A DNA stretch of 26,931 nt, taken from NCBI GenBank assembly GCA_000934455.1, contig KN885610.1:15708-42638 (forward strand), in the 5' to 3' direction. Positions 1 through 11,700 of this stretch are shown here, piece after piece. The stretch is from Apostichopus parvimensis. Taxonomy: Eukaryota; Echinodermata; Holothuroidea; Aspidochirotida; Stichopodidae. Both the position numbers and the translations under genes were made by a program. How positions within the stretch are numbered: position 1 is the stretch's first letter; every line of letters begins with the position of its first letter. The notes beneath the pieces are model-generated. The model saw only the letters and a program-made list of their open reading frames with translations. It was not told the DNA's origin and made no database searches.

Positions 1-501
1 CACGTCTTCATATCTGTGGGTAACAATCACCGGCCTCATTGCTAGGGGTTTGAAACCTTTCTCACGGGCAGCAGAAAGCGTTCGGTTAAACTGCTTAATT
101 GTAGATAAAAGAAAGAGGGGGTGGGGGGTGGGGCGTATTTTTTCAACTGTGTTATCTAGGTCAGCTTTCTGCAAACTTTGACCTCAGATCTTCGTTAAAG
201 ACTGCGTCGTCACGTCCATCAGATCCTAAACTCTTGGACTATGGAGTTGATGTTATGAATATAACCTAATCGGTCTCTGTAGGCAAGCTCCGAAAGCAGG
301 AGATAAATTTCCCAACGTCTGGAACAATCCTGCGACCCACCGAAAACTTTTTCACGTCTCCCATTCGGTTGCACACAATAATTGTGCGGAACGTCGATCT
401 AGGTACTGCAGCAAATACAGAAAGACTATATGCATTCTGGCACAATGAGACTTTAATAGCAAATTATTCAAACACAGTCTTATCAATATACCCTGATCAT
501 A
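1..501. other. Unassigned left flank
   Basis: I see no gene, RNA or repeat here. It lies immediately left of the first copy of the 2.25 kb direct duplication. A short G-rich run sits near 117-133. Homology with the second duplication copy begins only at about 502. Confidence 0.5.
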
Positions 502-1404
502 TGGTGCCGGACGTTAGTGCCCAGCAGTTATAACGTCGTGAGCGATTTATCACCGAGAATCACTCTCCTTATTATGAATTGGGATGTTCTATTTATATAA
601 CATTGAATTCATCTTAATGTTTTCCATACATACTGAGTAGAGTATATCCGTTTAACTCGACGACGTTAATAAAACTAACTCTATAAACTCTCCTCGGAGG
701 CAAATTGGCGCCCAATCTGGGCAGTATCAGTTCTGCGAAATTCAGTACTCAGTTACCTGTGTGTATACATGTACTATAGCTACTACCATGGTATTTTGCC
801 TCGCCAAAAAACTCAATTGCACTTTCTGGTCTTCTCGACAAGTTTAATTTTTGTCTTTTAAACAGGTTGTTTCAATATTTAAGCACTACATATCGATAAA
901 GTTGTTTATTCGATGTCCCTTCTCTGCTTCCATGGAAACATCAATTAAAGTTAGTTCAAGTTCGTTTCATTTATTAAATTGCATTGAATTTGATTGATTG
1001 CTGCCAAAACAAAATAGGGGATGCAAAAGAATAGAATTATAACGGGTTGTATAGCTATTTTTAATTAAAGATATTTTTCTCTCCATACAGTGAATAATAT
1101 TTATATAGTCGTGTTGAAGTATTTTAATGAGCTTTCATTATGACGTTAGTGACATTGTCTCGAATGCCCCAGGTACGCAGCCTGGGTCAAGTAACGTTTT
1201 AAGGCCCCCAATATGAAGACAATCAGCTGTTTGTTGTGCATTAACTTACGTCCTTGGTTATTTTTTGTGTGATATATTTCTTTGTATCTCACAAAAAAAC
1301 AAACAAATAAGGAAGTACCTAAAAAGGGAAACAACCATGAGAAACCCCTGACGTCTTAGCAATACTGATTCTGCCGCCTTTGATGTCTGTTCAATTGAGT
1401 AAAA

Positions 1405-2400
1405 TCATAGCCATGGTTTAGTGAATCGACAACAAAGTCTCCAATTATAGCGGCCAAAAATGCATATAAACTTTTGCTGTGCGTCCATCGCTAACAGGAC
1501 ATTTGGAGTAAAGAAAGAAAATTTGGTAAGTTTACATTCTTCGTGAGAAAGACGACCTTCACCAGAATCACCATTCTCTGCCTTATAAAGGTTCGTGTAG
1601 AACTGACGAAGTTCTCTCAGAATATCCTTGTCGTCCCTCAAATAATTCCCATAATCTTTCCTAATCTTACGAATAACACTTGTCCTTTTGTTTCGTTCTT
1701 CGAGGTTTAAAAAATATGTGGTCCTTTTTTTTCACTGTTTGATACCCAACGAGCCCTAGATCTAGTTAATTATTATTCCCTGAAGCTTAAAGTCATAGAG
1801 ATGATTCAATCTATTCCTGTTATCGTTTAGTCTATCAAGAACATTTTGTGAACAAGTCTCAAGGTATAAGCAGCCAAGGCATGAAATGTTATCCAAAAGG
1901 TCTCTTTCGTGTTTACGTCTTGACTTTGCTCACTTTTTAGAATAGTTAATGGTATAACATACCGGATCTGATACTTAATGGACTCCCGTTTACATGCCGG
2001 ACAAGCACACTTCTCAGCATTGATACTCAAAACAATGTACGAAATACAATCTTTGTTCGCAGGGTCAATTAAAAGGGAATTATTGAACTTCCAACAACCA
2101 GGCTCCCTCTTCTAAAAAACAAACAAACAAACATTGAATTCGATATTTACCACATTGTGGTCCGCTGATTGGATATTAGGGGAGAAGTAACAAATTGAAT
2201 TTGAAACAGAGTTCAAAAGAGCCCTTGACACTAGGAAAAAAATTGAGTCCACAATGGATACCAGTAGTGACGTTAGAGCTCCATGTAAAGATGGAACTAT
2301 AAGAGGGTTCCGCTCACGCCAAACATCCGATAAATTTAAACGTTCCATCAATTCCAAACACTTAGACTTAACGCTGAAGGCTCTTTGCGGTAGCACTGTG
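1405..2400 (-). mobile_element. Decayed non-LTR retrotransposon (LINE) fragment: endonuclease-linker-RT start
   Basis: Read on the minus strand, three conserved LINE ORF2 blocks appear in the expected order but in broken frames. First (2400-2112) is the C-terminal half of an APE-type endonuclease, with LSDVWRERNP, then LVS and SADHNVV motifs. Next (about 2085-1830) is the linker hallmark GCWKFNNSLL followed by an ESIKYQIR segment. Last (1641-1405) is the RT N-terminus with LRELRQFYTNLYKAE. The catalytic RT core is absent and stops interrupt the frame, so this is an inactive 5'-middle fragment. The clade cannot be fixed from this; L1-, L2- or CR1-like elements all fit. The motif order is seen directly and the family assignment rests on known LINE motifs. 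Confidence 0.75.
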
Positions 2401-2410
2401 CTATACAGAG

Positions 2411-2554
2411 TCATCAAACCTTTAATAAAACGTTTAGAATCTTGAAAAATAATTGTAACTGGGATCATCTGGTCCTTTTTTAATCACTTATACATCAGTG
2501 ACACGTGTTACTATGATTTTAAGAGAAAGGTAAGCTTCCCAGAAAGGATAAAAG
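2411..2554 (+). promoter_or_regulatory. Promoter module copy M1 (orphan)
   Basis: This stretch aligns with the proximal promoter of genes A and B. It has TCATCAAACCTTTAATAAAA, then AATTGTAACTGGGATC, TTAATCACTTA, CAGTGACAC, TATGATTTTAAGAGAAA and GGATAAAAG. No BRICHOS exon 1 follows: the sequence after the TATA-like element jumps to CACAATTTCTTACCG. It is therefore an orphan or truncated promoter copy fused to the LINE relic. Confidence 0.6.
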
Positions 2555-2750
2555 CACAATTTCTTACCGTTTACTTACGAACAACCCTTTGCACAATCGC
2601 TATTAATAATAATATATGTATGTCTCTTATCTATATCTCATTGATGGTGTCATATTGACAAAAGGACACGCGGTTTAAACTAGTTGACGCCCTCATTGGT
2701 GTAGCAGATAACAGCTGTTTTAGTAACAAGATGTTTTATGTGTCTATAGT

Positions 2751-3041
2751 GGGGGTGCCCCCCTCCCCTTTGGAAATTTTTTGCATTTCCAGGTAGCCTC
2801 AGATGCAATTTGGTGCAATATAGCACACTTCAACACCCACTCCATTTTGTAAAAAAATTTGCATTTTCACCTGGCCTTAGATGCAATTTGGTGCTCCAAA
2901 TGAGATTTTTTTCTCATTTGGAAATGAAAAAGGGGTTTTCTGACTTGCGAAGCGGGGGGGGGGGGGGGGGGGATACTTCCGCCCCACCATATTTTTCCCT
3001 GGGGGGCTGGCGCCCCCCAGCCCCCGGTTCCTACGCCCTTG
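2751..3041. repeat. Unclassified G/C-rich repeat with 19-base G-run
   Basis: This block separates the two duplication copies. GATGCAATTTGGTGC occurs twice (near 2802 and 2880), a G-run fills 2954-2972, and a GC-rich palindromic stretch (GGGGGGCTGGCGCCCCCC) lies at about 3001-3018. It has no coding sense and looks like a dispersed non-autonomous repeat. The class is unknown to me. Confidence 0.55.
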
Positions 3042-3904
3042 TGGTGCCGGACGTTAGTGCCCAGCAGTTCTAACGTCGTGAGCGATTTATCATCGAGAAT
3101 CACTCTCCTTATTATGAATTGGGATGTTCTATTTATATAACATTGAGTTCTTCTTAATGTTTTCCATACATACTGAGTAGAGTATATCCGTTTAACTATA
3201 TAACAACCAACGACGTTCATAAAACTAAGTCTAAACTCTCCTCGGAGGCAAATTGGCGCCCAATCTGGGCAGTATCAGTTCTGCGAAATTCAGTGCTCAG
3301 TTACCTGTGTGTATACATGTACTATAACTACAATCATGGTATTTTGACTCGCCCAAAAAAATCAATTGCAGTTGCTGGTCTTCTCAACAAGTTTAATTTT
3401 TGTCTTTTAAACAGGTTGTTTCAATATTTTAGCACTAAGTATCGATAAAGTTGTTTATTCGATGTCCCCTCTCTGCTTCCATGCAAACATCAATTAAAGT
3501 TAGTTCAAGTTCGTTTCATTTATTCAATTGCATTGAATTTAATTGATTGCTGCCAAAACAAAATAGGGGATGCAAAAGAATAGAATTGTAACGGGTTGTA
3601 GAGCTATTTTTAATTAAAGATATTTTTCTCTCCATACAGTGAATAATATTTATTTAGCCTAGTCGTGTTGAAGTAATTTTAATGAGCTTTCATTATGACG
3701 TTAGTGACATTGTCTCGATTGCCCCAGGCCCCCAATATAAAGACAATCAGCTGTTTGTTGTGCATGGTCCTTGGTTATTTTTTGTGTGATATATTTCTTT
3801 GTATCTCACAAACAAATAAGGAAGTACCTGAAAAGGGAAACAACCATGAGAAACCCCTGATGTCTTAACAATAGTGATTCTGCCGCCTTTGATGTCTGTT
3901 GAAT

Positions 3905-4894
3905 TTAGTGTTTAGTGAATCGACAACAAAGTCTCCAATTATAGCGGCCAAAAATGCATATAAACTTTTGCTGTGTGTCCATCGATATCAGGACATTTGC
4001 AGTTAGGAAAGAAAATTTGGCAAATTTACATTCTTCGTGAGAAAGACGACCTTCACCAGAATCACCATTCTCTGCCTTATAAAGGTTCGTGTAGAACTGA
4101 CGAAGTTCTCTCAGAATATCCTTGTCGTCCCTCAAATAATTCCCATAATCTTTCCTAATCTTACGAATAACACTTGTCCTTTTGTTTCGTTCTTCGAGGT
4201 TTAAAAAATATGTGGTCCTTTTTTTTCACTGTTTGATACCCAACGAGCCCTAGATCTAGTTAATTATTATTCCCTGAAGCTTAAAGTCATAGAGATGATT
4301 CAATCTATTCCTGTTATCGTTTAGTCTATCAAGAACATTTTGTGAACAAGTCTCAAGGTATAAGCAGCCAAGGCATGAAATGTTATCCAAAAGGTCTCTT
4401 TCGTGTTTACGTCTTGACTTTGCTCACTTTTTAGAATAGTTAATGGTATAACATACCGGATCTGATACTTAATGGACTCCCGTTTACATGCCGGACAAGC
4501 ACACTTCTCAGCATTGATACTCAAAACAATGTACGAAATACAATCTTTGTTCGCAGGGTCAATTAAAAGGGAATTATTGAACTTCCAACAACCAGGCTCC
4601 CTCTTCTAAAAAACAAACAAACAAACATTGAATTCGATATTTACCACATTGTGGTCCGCTGATTGGATATTAGGGGAGAAGTAACAAATTGAATTTGAAA
4701 CAGAGTTCAAAAGAGCCCTTGACACTAGGAAAAAAATTGAGTCCACAATGGATACCAGTAGTGACGTTAGAGCTCCATGTAAAGATGGAACTATAAGAGG
4801 GTTCCGCTCACGCCAAACATCCGATAAATTTAAACGTTCCATCAATTCCAAACACTTAGACTTAACGCTGAAGGCTCTTTGCGGTAGCACTGTG
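3905..4894 (-). mobile_element. Second copy of the decayed LINE fragment
   Basis: Carried by duplication copy 2. The endonuclease frame (4962-4606) and linker frame (4524-4321) translate identically to copy 1. The RT-start frame (4135-3905) differs only after the first 37 residues. Because the two relics share the same frameshifts, they arose by duplicating an already dead element, not by two insertions. Confidence 0.75.
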
Positions 4895-4904
4895 CTATAC
4901 AGAG

Positions 4905-5048
4905 TCATCAAACCTTTAATAAAACGTTTAGAATCTTGAAAAATAATTGTAACTGGGATCATCTGGTCCTTTTTTAATCACTTATACATCAGTGACACGT
5001 GTTACTATGATTTTAAGAGAAAGGTAAGCTTCCCAGAAAGGATAAAAG
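4905..5048 (+). promoter_or_regulatory. Promoter module copy M2 (orphan)
   Basis: Same sequence as M1, carried by duplication copy 2. It lies about 0.5 kb upstream of the module that actually precedes gene A. Like M1 it lacks a following exon 1. It could act as a distal regulatory copy or be inert. Confidence 0.6.
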
Positions 5049-5423
5049 CACAATTTCTTACCGTTTACTTACGAACAACCCTTTGCACAATCGCTATTAA
5101 TAATAATATATGTATGTCTCTTATCTATATCTCATTGATGGTGTCATATTGACAAAAGGACACGCGGTTTAAACTAGTTGACGCCCTCATTGGTGTAGCA
5201 GATAACAGCTGTTTTAGTAACAAGATGTTTTATGTGTCTATAGTACCGGTGACCTTTGGTTGTTGTTTTGCCTGAAAATTTAAAACTATTTTCCAAGGGC
5301 ATTTCGTGACGTAAATGGTATAAATGAACCAGGGTCGGATACAAACATACAACTCTGGCTCCTTTGATATTATTTATTTATTACAGTATGTGTTTCTATA
5401 GGTCCCAGGTACCCAGACAGCGT

Positions 5424-5560
5424 CTACAAACCTTTAATAAAACCTTTAAAATCCTGGAAACTAATTGTAACATGGATCCGGTCCTTTGTTAATCACTGAC
5501 GCCAGTGACGCGTGTAACTATGATTTTAAGAGAAAAGTAAGCTTCCAGAAAGGATAAAAG
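5424..5560 (+). promoter_or_regulatory. Proximal promoter of gene A (module M3)
   Basis: Conserved with the region upstream of gene B. It holds CCTTTAATAAAACC, AATTGTAACATGGATCCGG, the imperfect palindrome CACTGACGCCAGTG with TGACG half-sites, TATGATTTTAAGAGAAAAG, and a TATA-like GATAAAAG at 5553-5560. The latter ends 103 bases before the ATG, the same distance as in gene B. A TGACGTAA CRE-like site lies further up near 5308. Transcription start would be near 5585-5590. The assignment rests on conservation and spacing; no transcript evidence is available. Confidence 0.6.
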
Positions 5561-5662
5561 GAGCTGGGATGGTGACTAGAACCCAATAAACGCCAGCTAC
5601 ACTTACAATTTCTTCGACAGAGATACAGTTGTGCCAAACACCCTACAAGTTATTTCATCGCT

Positions 5663-5725
5663 ATGGCTCAAGAGATGCGAGGAAAAGATCTTTCCATGGT
5701 GATGGATTCACCTCCTGCGTATCAG
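5663..5725 (+). CDS. Gene A exon 1 (cytosolic N-terminus)
   Basis: Encodes residues 1-21, MAQEMRGKDLSMVMDSPPAY plus Gln, and ends at CAG|GTAAGG. The PPAY motif matches the Nedd4-type WW-domain ligand consensus PPxY. Only Leu10 (Ile in gene B) differs between the paralogs. Confidence 0.85.
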
Positions 5726-8700
5726 GTAAGGAAGTCACTTAAGCTTTTCTCTTATTTTCCTTTGTTGTTAGAATTACAACAAACTATATCAAAGCTCATT
5801 CAAAATTAGATATCAATTGATGAAGCAAACTCTCATCCTTGTAGATTTTTTATGTTTACCACTCGGATGAACGTTAAACATGGCGAGTAATGAATGTATA
5901 CTTTTTCGATTAAGAAACGTTTTCGTCCATTGCAAATTCAAATCTGGAATAGTTACAAGTTTAATGAATATTTTACATAAAACTTGACAAGTAAAGTGAA
6001 TGAATTGCATTAATAAGGGATCACCTTGTCAGGTCAGATTGTCGAATCCTTCATTCCCGTCATGGAAATGCTTTTAAACTTACGGCAACAGAAAGTTGGT
6101 AGTTGCTATGTCGATTGAAAGATTAATCTTCGTTAACATAAAATGTTAGTACTTTGCTTATGCCTAAATGTACCTCATTGTTCTTGTCATCAGAGGATCA
6201 GATTATATGATCTGATTGTGTCTTTAAAGGCGACTAGATTAAAGCAAATAAGTGTGTAGAAACTAGAGAAACATCGTTAATTAGTTGAATGGCATGCGGC
6301 TCATCAGAGCTGAAGGTCCTAAACTGATAACATTTCCTTAACAATAAGTATATATAGAAAGGCTATTTTACAAAGACCAAAAAGTTCTTAGAGTAATTTT
6401 ACCCAAACCAGGCTTAGGATAGAAACAGTACAATGGTATGGATGATACTATATGGCTACCCTAATTCAACCCCGTTCTGGCGTCCTGACGAATTTGCAAA
6501 AAGTGACTTTTGAGAAAACACGCTCTAAAGGTTTTAACATTCTGACTTCAATGTTTTCTCTTTTTACTGAAAGTTGTCAACAATATGAAATATAAAAAAA
6601 AAAGAATGTTGAGTTCTCATATTTTGTTGCATATCGAAAACTTTATTACAATTGTCGTAATTTTTTCTTCACGTCGTGTTTAAGTATGTTTTTCTTGGAT
6701 GGCATGGAGGGGGTCGGATAGAGTGAGGTGAGTGGAAAGAGAAGGCAAGGAGAGCCGGTTGCTGATAAGTAAATGAAGAAGTTGAAAACACGGATTTACT
6801 GTTTAATGGTTATTTTTCACCTTCAAATCATCGTCTCAGTAGTTTTATAGGAAATAAGTGTCTAACGGATCGTTTTTCCTATCTGCTGTGAAATTAGTTA
6901 ATTCGTCATTACGGGTATCTGTATCATGGCGTTTAGTTTTTTATTGTCCTATTTTTAGTTTTGCACATTTTTGACAATTTTCAGCCTTTCCCTACATACT
7001 TTAATATTAGTATTTTTGCACTTTTTCTTAGACATTTTCTTTGCATATCTTTATATATGTTGTTACCTATAAATTTCTTACCCATATTTATTACGGAGCA
7101 GGGGGATCGTTATGATTGCGATGTGTAATATTTGTTTACATTGGCTGAATAAATAAATGAAATCATGTGTTTCCTGTTAAATTAACGTCGTTGTGAAATT
7201 CAGTTAATTAATACAGCTATCCTTTAATGTTAGTCTATGTTTGAAAACAATCCACAGCATTGTTTCATTGCAAAGAACCATTAAATTATTTCATAAGCAC
7301 TTACCTATGTTAGTTTGTCCATTAAGAAATCAATTACCATTTCCGAATGTAGTTCATGGATGTTATTTAACCGTTCCTCCGCATCGCCCTGCTCTGAATA
7401 AAACCTTTGTCTTTACGACAATGTATATGAAAACTGGATATTCTCTGGTGGAAAGGTGTGAATCCCAATAAAGCTCAGTAAGCAGTCTTTAGATCGTTGC
7501 TGCATCGCATCGTTGACGTTCTCTTGATGTTATATTTATCAATTGTAAATTATGTGTCCATTTTTATTTGTCCTACGTTCTGCACCCCAGTGGATGGACA
7601 AAAACATGAATTAATTGTAATTCGTATCATGATTAACATGATCAATATATACCTTTATTAATTTTAACGGCCTGTTTATGAAATATAACTAAATTCTATC
7701 CAGCCAGAAATATTGCATTGTTTATTAATAACAATATTCATTAATTGAAACATCTTCGGTTCTTCGTTCGATTTTTAAGACATTATTTAATATATTTAAT
7801 ATATTTACCATAAACTTATACCTAAAGCATACAAGTGATATTGCCTCGCATTCTACGATTTGAAAGTATATATTAACATCAATAATGACGAAGTTTCTAT
7901 AATTTCCATCAATTCACATTTGTTTGAAAATACATTAGATTCAGTTTCCAAATCTGCAAACATGAAGGTACCTTCCATTTGCTCAGTATTCGAATTGCAT
8001 ACTGTTATTTGGAAATTAGAGTTCAAGTTAACAATTATCTTAGTTATGGCACTGAAAATTCTTCCCACTAAATCGTAAACAATCTCTTTGCTTAACACAT
8101 AATAAGGTATTTGTTATCCCGTTTTGAATACGGCCACAAACCTCGTCAAACTTATAGCCGTCATCATCGAAATAGTTGTCTTAATCATTAAGAAAGTGGT
8201 CATCGTCATCAACATGCCCTTTTGGCGTCCTGGAACGCCAACAGGGCAAATGTTGTCGTCATTTCAAAACTGCTCGTCAAAACGTTTTGTATCGTAATTA
8301 ACTGCAATAGCATCATCATAATCATATTTCGTGTCTTCACCCTTGATCATTTGTGTCTTTAGCAAAAGTTTGTCGGCCGACATCATTAAAAGAGTGGTCT
8401 TCATAATTTCAAAAGTTGTCGTCATCATCAACATAATGGACATCCCTCGTCAAACTAATATCCGTCATCATCGAAATAGTTGTGTTCATCATCAAGAAAG
8501 TGATCATCTTTATCAACATAATTGTCATCTTCGACAACATGTGCCCTTTTGACGTTCCATAGTGCTTGAGTAACGCCGCCAACAGCTATGAGAAACTGTA
8601 TTTTATTAGGGAGATGTTACATTTTCAAACGTTTCTACATATTGGAAAATGAAGACCGGAAGAAGACTAATTGGAATAATAAATAAATATAAAATAATAA

Positions 8701-11700
8701 AATAGTTTAATTTGTCATAATACTGATACTGGTTTATTGAACTGTTTACACACATATTGAAAAGGGGACACAAAACAAAGAGAACTGAATTATTTTACCC
8801 CCCCCCCCCCACAATTTCTTATAGCATTATGACATCACACAATGGCAAAACGTAGCTCACAACCACGACGTTTAGAGCCCACGTTATCTCAAGTTAAGTG
8901 CAACATAATGGCCTTAGATATATCTGGGATAAGTTCATCACAAGGATCTCCGTTTTATAAGCTCGCTCTGGGGGTTTGGCATTCCTTCCCTCTAAGCCTA
9001 TGGTAAGTTAAGGCTAACGCTACCGATGGAGTAAAAGTCAAGAGAATTGAAAGTCATTTGTATAAAAATATTTTGGGAGTGGAGAGGACTACTCAGATAT
9101 GGTTGAATGAAAAGACCATTCTAAAACCTTTCTTCTTCTAGGTCAATATCTAAACGGGCATGGTATGGCAATTAGCAAGTGTCAAATGATAGTGCAAGTA
9201 TCCAGCTATCTTATGGTGGGTAGCATACACCAGTTGGATAATTTCTATAATGGCAAGCTCTGAAAGTGACGAATTTAAATTGTAAACGCCAGTGGAGAAA
9301 TTAATCGTGGTGGTTATACTAACGAAACGAAGTCAGCAGTTTTATATGTGCTTTTAAAGTATGTTTCTTTATTTCCTTCCCTGCATTTTGCCGGGTTGGA
9401 AACGGGTATCCTGATATTACGTCATACATTATGCAACTTTCTATGACTTATGACTCGCACTACAATACTGCAATAATCAAGAAATCTTCAGCAAGGCTTG
9501 TCAATAGTTCATACCTCCGTTGGTCACTTTGTCAAATACTCATTTTTTTCATTTTAGCTGTTAATTTGCTTTAATATTTCTTGATCCGATAGGGTAAGGA
9601 TAGGACCAAGCTGTACGTGGTGGCCATATCAGTCATTGTTGTGACCATCCTGGTGGGATTCTTTGGTGTCTTTTTTATGTTGTTGTCAGCACCAGAACCA
9701 ACGATTGTAAACAACTTATCAAACGAAGTCGAAGCGGAAGATCCGATCGTCATTACTCGGGTAAGTACACGCTGAAGCGATAATGGTTGTCATATAGTTG
9801 ATATTATTTAATAGTTTTAGTGGGCACTGCATAATTATTTCCGGTTCGTACCAGAAACAGTTTTTGCCATCTGTAAATGTCTTCTAAATTGTAAGAGAGC
9901 ACAATCCAACGCGAGCTTACACTTTGAACTGGATCGCTATCAGACGTAGAGTATGAGTTATAAGCCATTCAGTTTCTTCAATATGAACATGTGGCTGTTT
10001 AGCGTCGTAAGATAATTAGCCTTCTAGGCGATATTATAATAGGGTACAGAAGCCTACCAAATTCAGCATCACTTTGGATTTGACGACTTTGTCTGTTACT
10101 TGTGATCACAAAGCTGATAGTTTCATATTGATATTTGAATTGTTATGCAGACCTGGCAAATTCGGCCGCTGCATGTAAGCTGGAAGTTAATCAGCTACTT
10201 TGATTATCATGGATCTAAAATCTTTAAGGGCTCATTTCTCGATAAATTAAACCTGAAATTAAATGAGTTGTACGTAACATGCCACTATTGTTTTTTGTGC
10301 ATTAAGTCGTTCTCAAGTAGCTAACAGATCTAAGGTAAAGTACTGAGAAGCAAAAGTGTCATCCCTTATATACCTTAGCATACCACACGACTGAGAAAAT
10401 ATTTAAAAGCTTTTTATCGCAGAAATACAAACAAAGTATATTCACGTAACGAACAAAAAATGACTTAAAGGAACTTTTAAACGAGGATATTTCCACACTG
10501 GATGATGATATTTGTTAGCTGTTAATGTTACAGTAATTATGATGATTCGATTTTAGTCATTTGATTCCTAAAAACTAATTCAACGCAACATTCTACAGAT
10601 AGTTGTCAAATGGTGAATTTTATTCTTTGTAGAGTGTATCCTTCGAGATGGGTGATGGCGTGCAACGTCACGAAGACATGACGGCCGAGGGTGACGTTCT
10701 CACCATTAAGAGTATCGGCGATGGTTTTGTGGCCATCTTTGATCATGGAAGGGTAAGCCCATTTATGAAGAGCAATTTTACCTTGGTCTTAAAATAACAC
10801 ACTTCCCTTCCAACCTCCCCAAAGCAATAACTGAAGCTCGGATGGGGAGAATTGGCCAAGCCATACTTCAACATATTATAACAGAAGAGGCGAAATATTT
10901 GACAGCAGAACATGGTTAATTTCGTTATTTAATTGCTTGTTAGCAAGGTCTCTAGGATGGCGACTACGATTACCCCCCTCCCCCGACCCTGAATTAACAG
11001 ACTGGTTTCAGTTAATGTCATCGGTTTAACATGATGTCCGTCCTTTTTGTTCTTGTCTGGATGTCCTTAACCACCTTAATTGCTAACATTTTATTGGCGA
11101 TGTATTGCTGTTATACTTTTAAGCCATCTCTCAGATTGGTTTCATATCTTTACTACTAGCCAACCTTCATATTTGTAAAGAGAATATTGGAGAGTGGGGT
11201 ANNNNNNNNNNNNNNNNNNNNNNNNNNNNNNNNNNNNNNNNNNNNNNNNNNTTTCAGTTAATGTCATCGGATTTATATGATGTCCGTCCTTTTTTTCTTT
11301 TCCTGAGTGTCCTTAACCACCTTAATTTCCAACTTTTTATTGACGATGTATTGCTGTTATACTTATATCTCTTAGATTGGTTCATATCTTTACTACTAGC
11401 CAACCTTCATATTTGTAAAGAGAATATTGGAGAGTGGGGTATGGGTATATCGGGTGGGATTTTTGGGGGGGGGGGGGAGAAGGGTGAGCAACATAATTTA
11501 CTTCTTAGTGTGTTGAATCTAGTACTTGCGATTTTTCGTACAGCATGCGCATGCTCAAACTTCTCCTAAGCGAATGGTAATTGAATGTTGGTAAACCAGC
11601 CATATATAATGAGAAAGTTCCATTTTTCTGTACGTCTATAAAAGGCTATCATATTATTTAGTTAATCACCAATGGAAAAAGGCATTTATTGTATGTATTC

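Larger units (their letters stand above)
502..2750. repeat. Direct duplication, copy 1 (about 2.25 kb)
   Basis: The block from TGGTGCCGGACGTTAG at 502 to GTGTCTATAGT at 2750 recurs at 3042-5244 in the same orientation. The offset falls from 2540 at the left edge to 2494 at the right, so the second copy has lost about 46 bases. The left part shows many small differences. The right part (from about 1510) looks essentially identical, and three open frames inside it translate identically in both copies. The unit contains a minus-strand LINE relic and a copy of the BRICHOS-gene promoter module. Confidence 0.9.
3042..5244. repeat. Direct duplication, copy 2 (about 2.2 kb)
   Basis: Second copy of the unit at 502-2750, separated from it by a 0.29 kb G-rich repeat. 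Right of 5244 the sequence leaves the duplicated unit and soon enters the upstream region of gene A, so this copy directly abuts the gene's 5' flank. Small deletions relative to copy 1 occur near 3745-3770 and 3905, and the right-hand half looks unchanged. Confidence 0.9.

Noticed and set aside
2254-2445. 63-codon + strand frame, identical at 4748-4939
   Set aside because: It is antisense to the LINE endonuclease fragment and its identity reflects the recent duplication.
2810-3220. Overlapping + and - frames of 87 and 117 codons with Gly or Pro runs
   Set aside because: They run through the G-run and the repeat/duplication junction, with no domain and translation dominated by low complexity.
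8142-8590. Possible CRISPR-like or satellite array from repeated GTCATCATC words
   Set aside because: Units are irregular in length and spacing inside a eukaryotic intron; this is a degenerate simple repeat.
11261-11569. 102-codon open frame, also present at 21340-21645 in copy B
   Set aside because: It lies in intron 3 of both BRICHOS genes, includes the G-run as poly-Gly, and changes length with the G-run. Similarity between copies follows from the segmental duplication.
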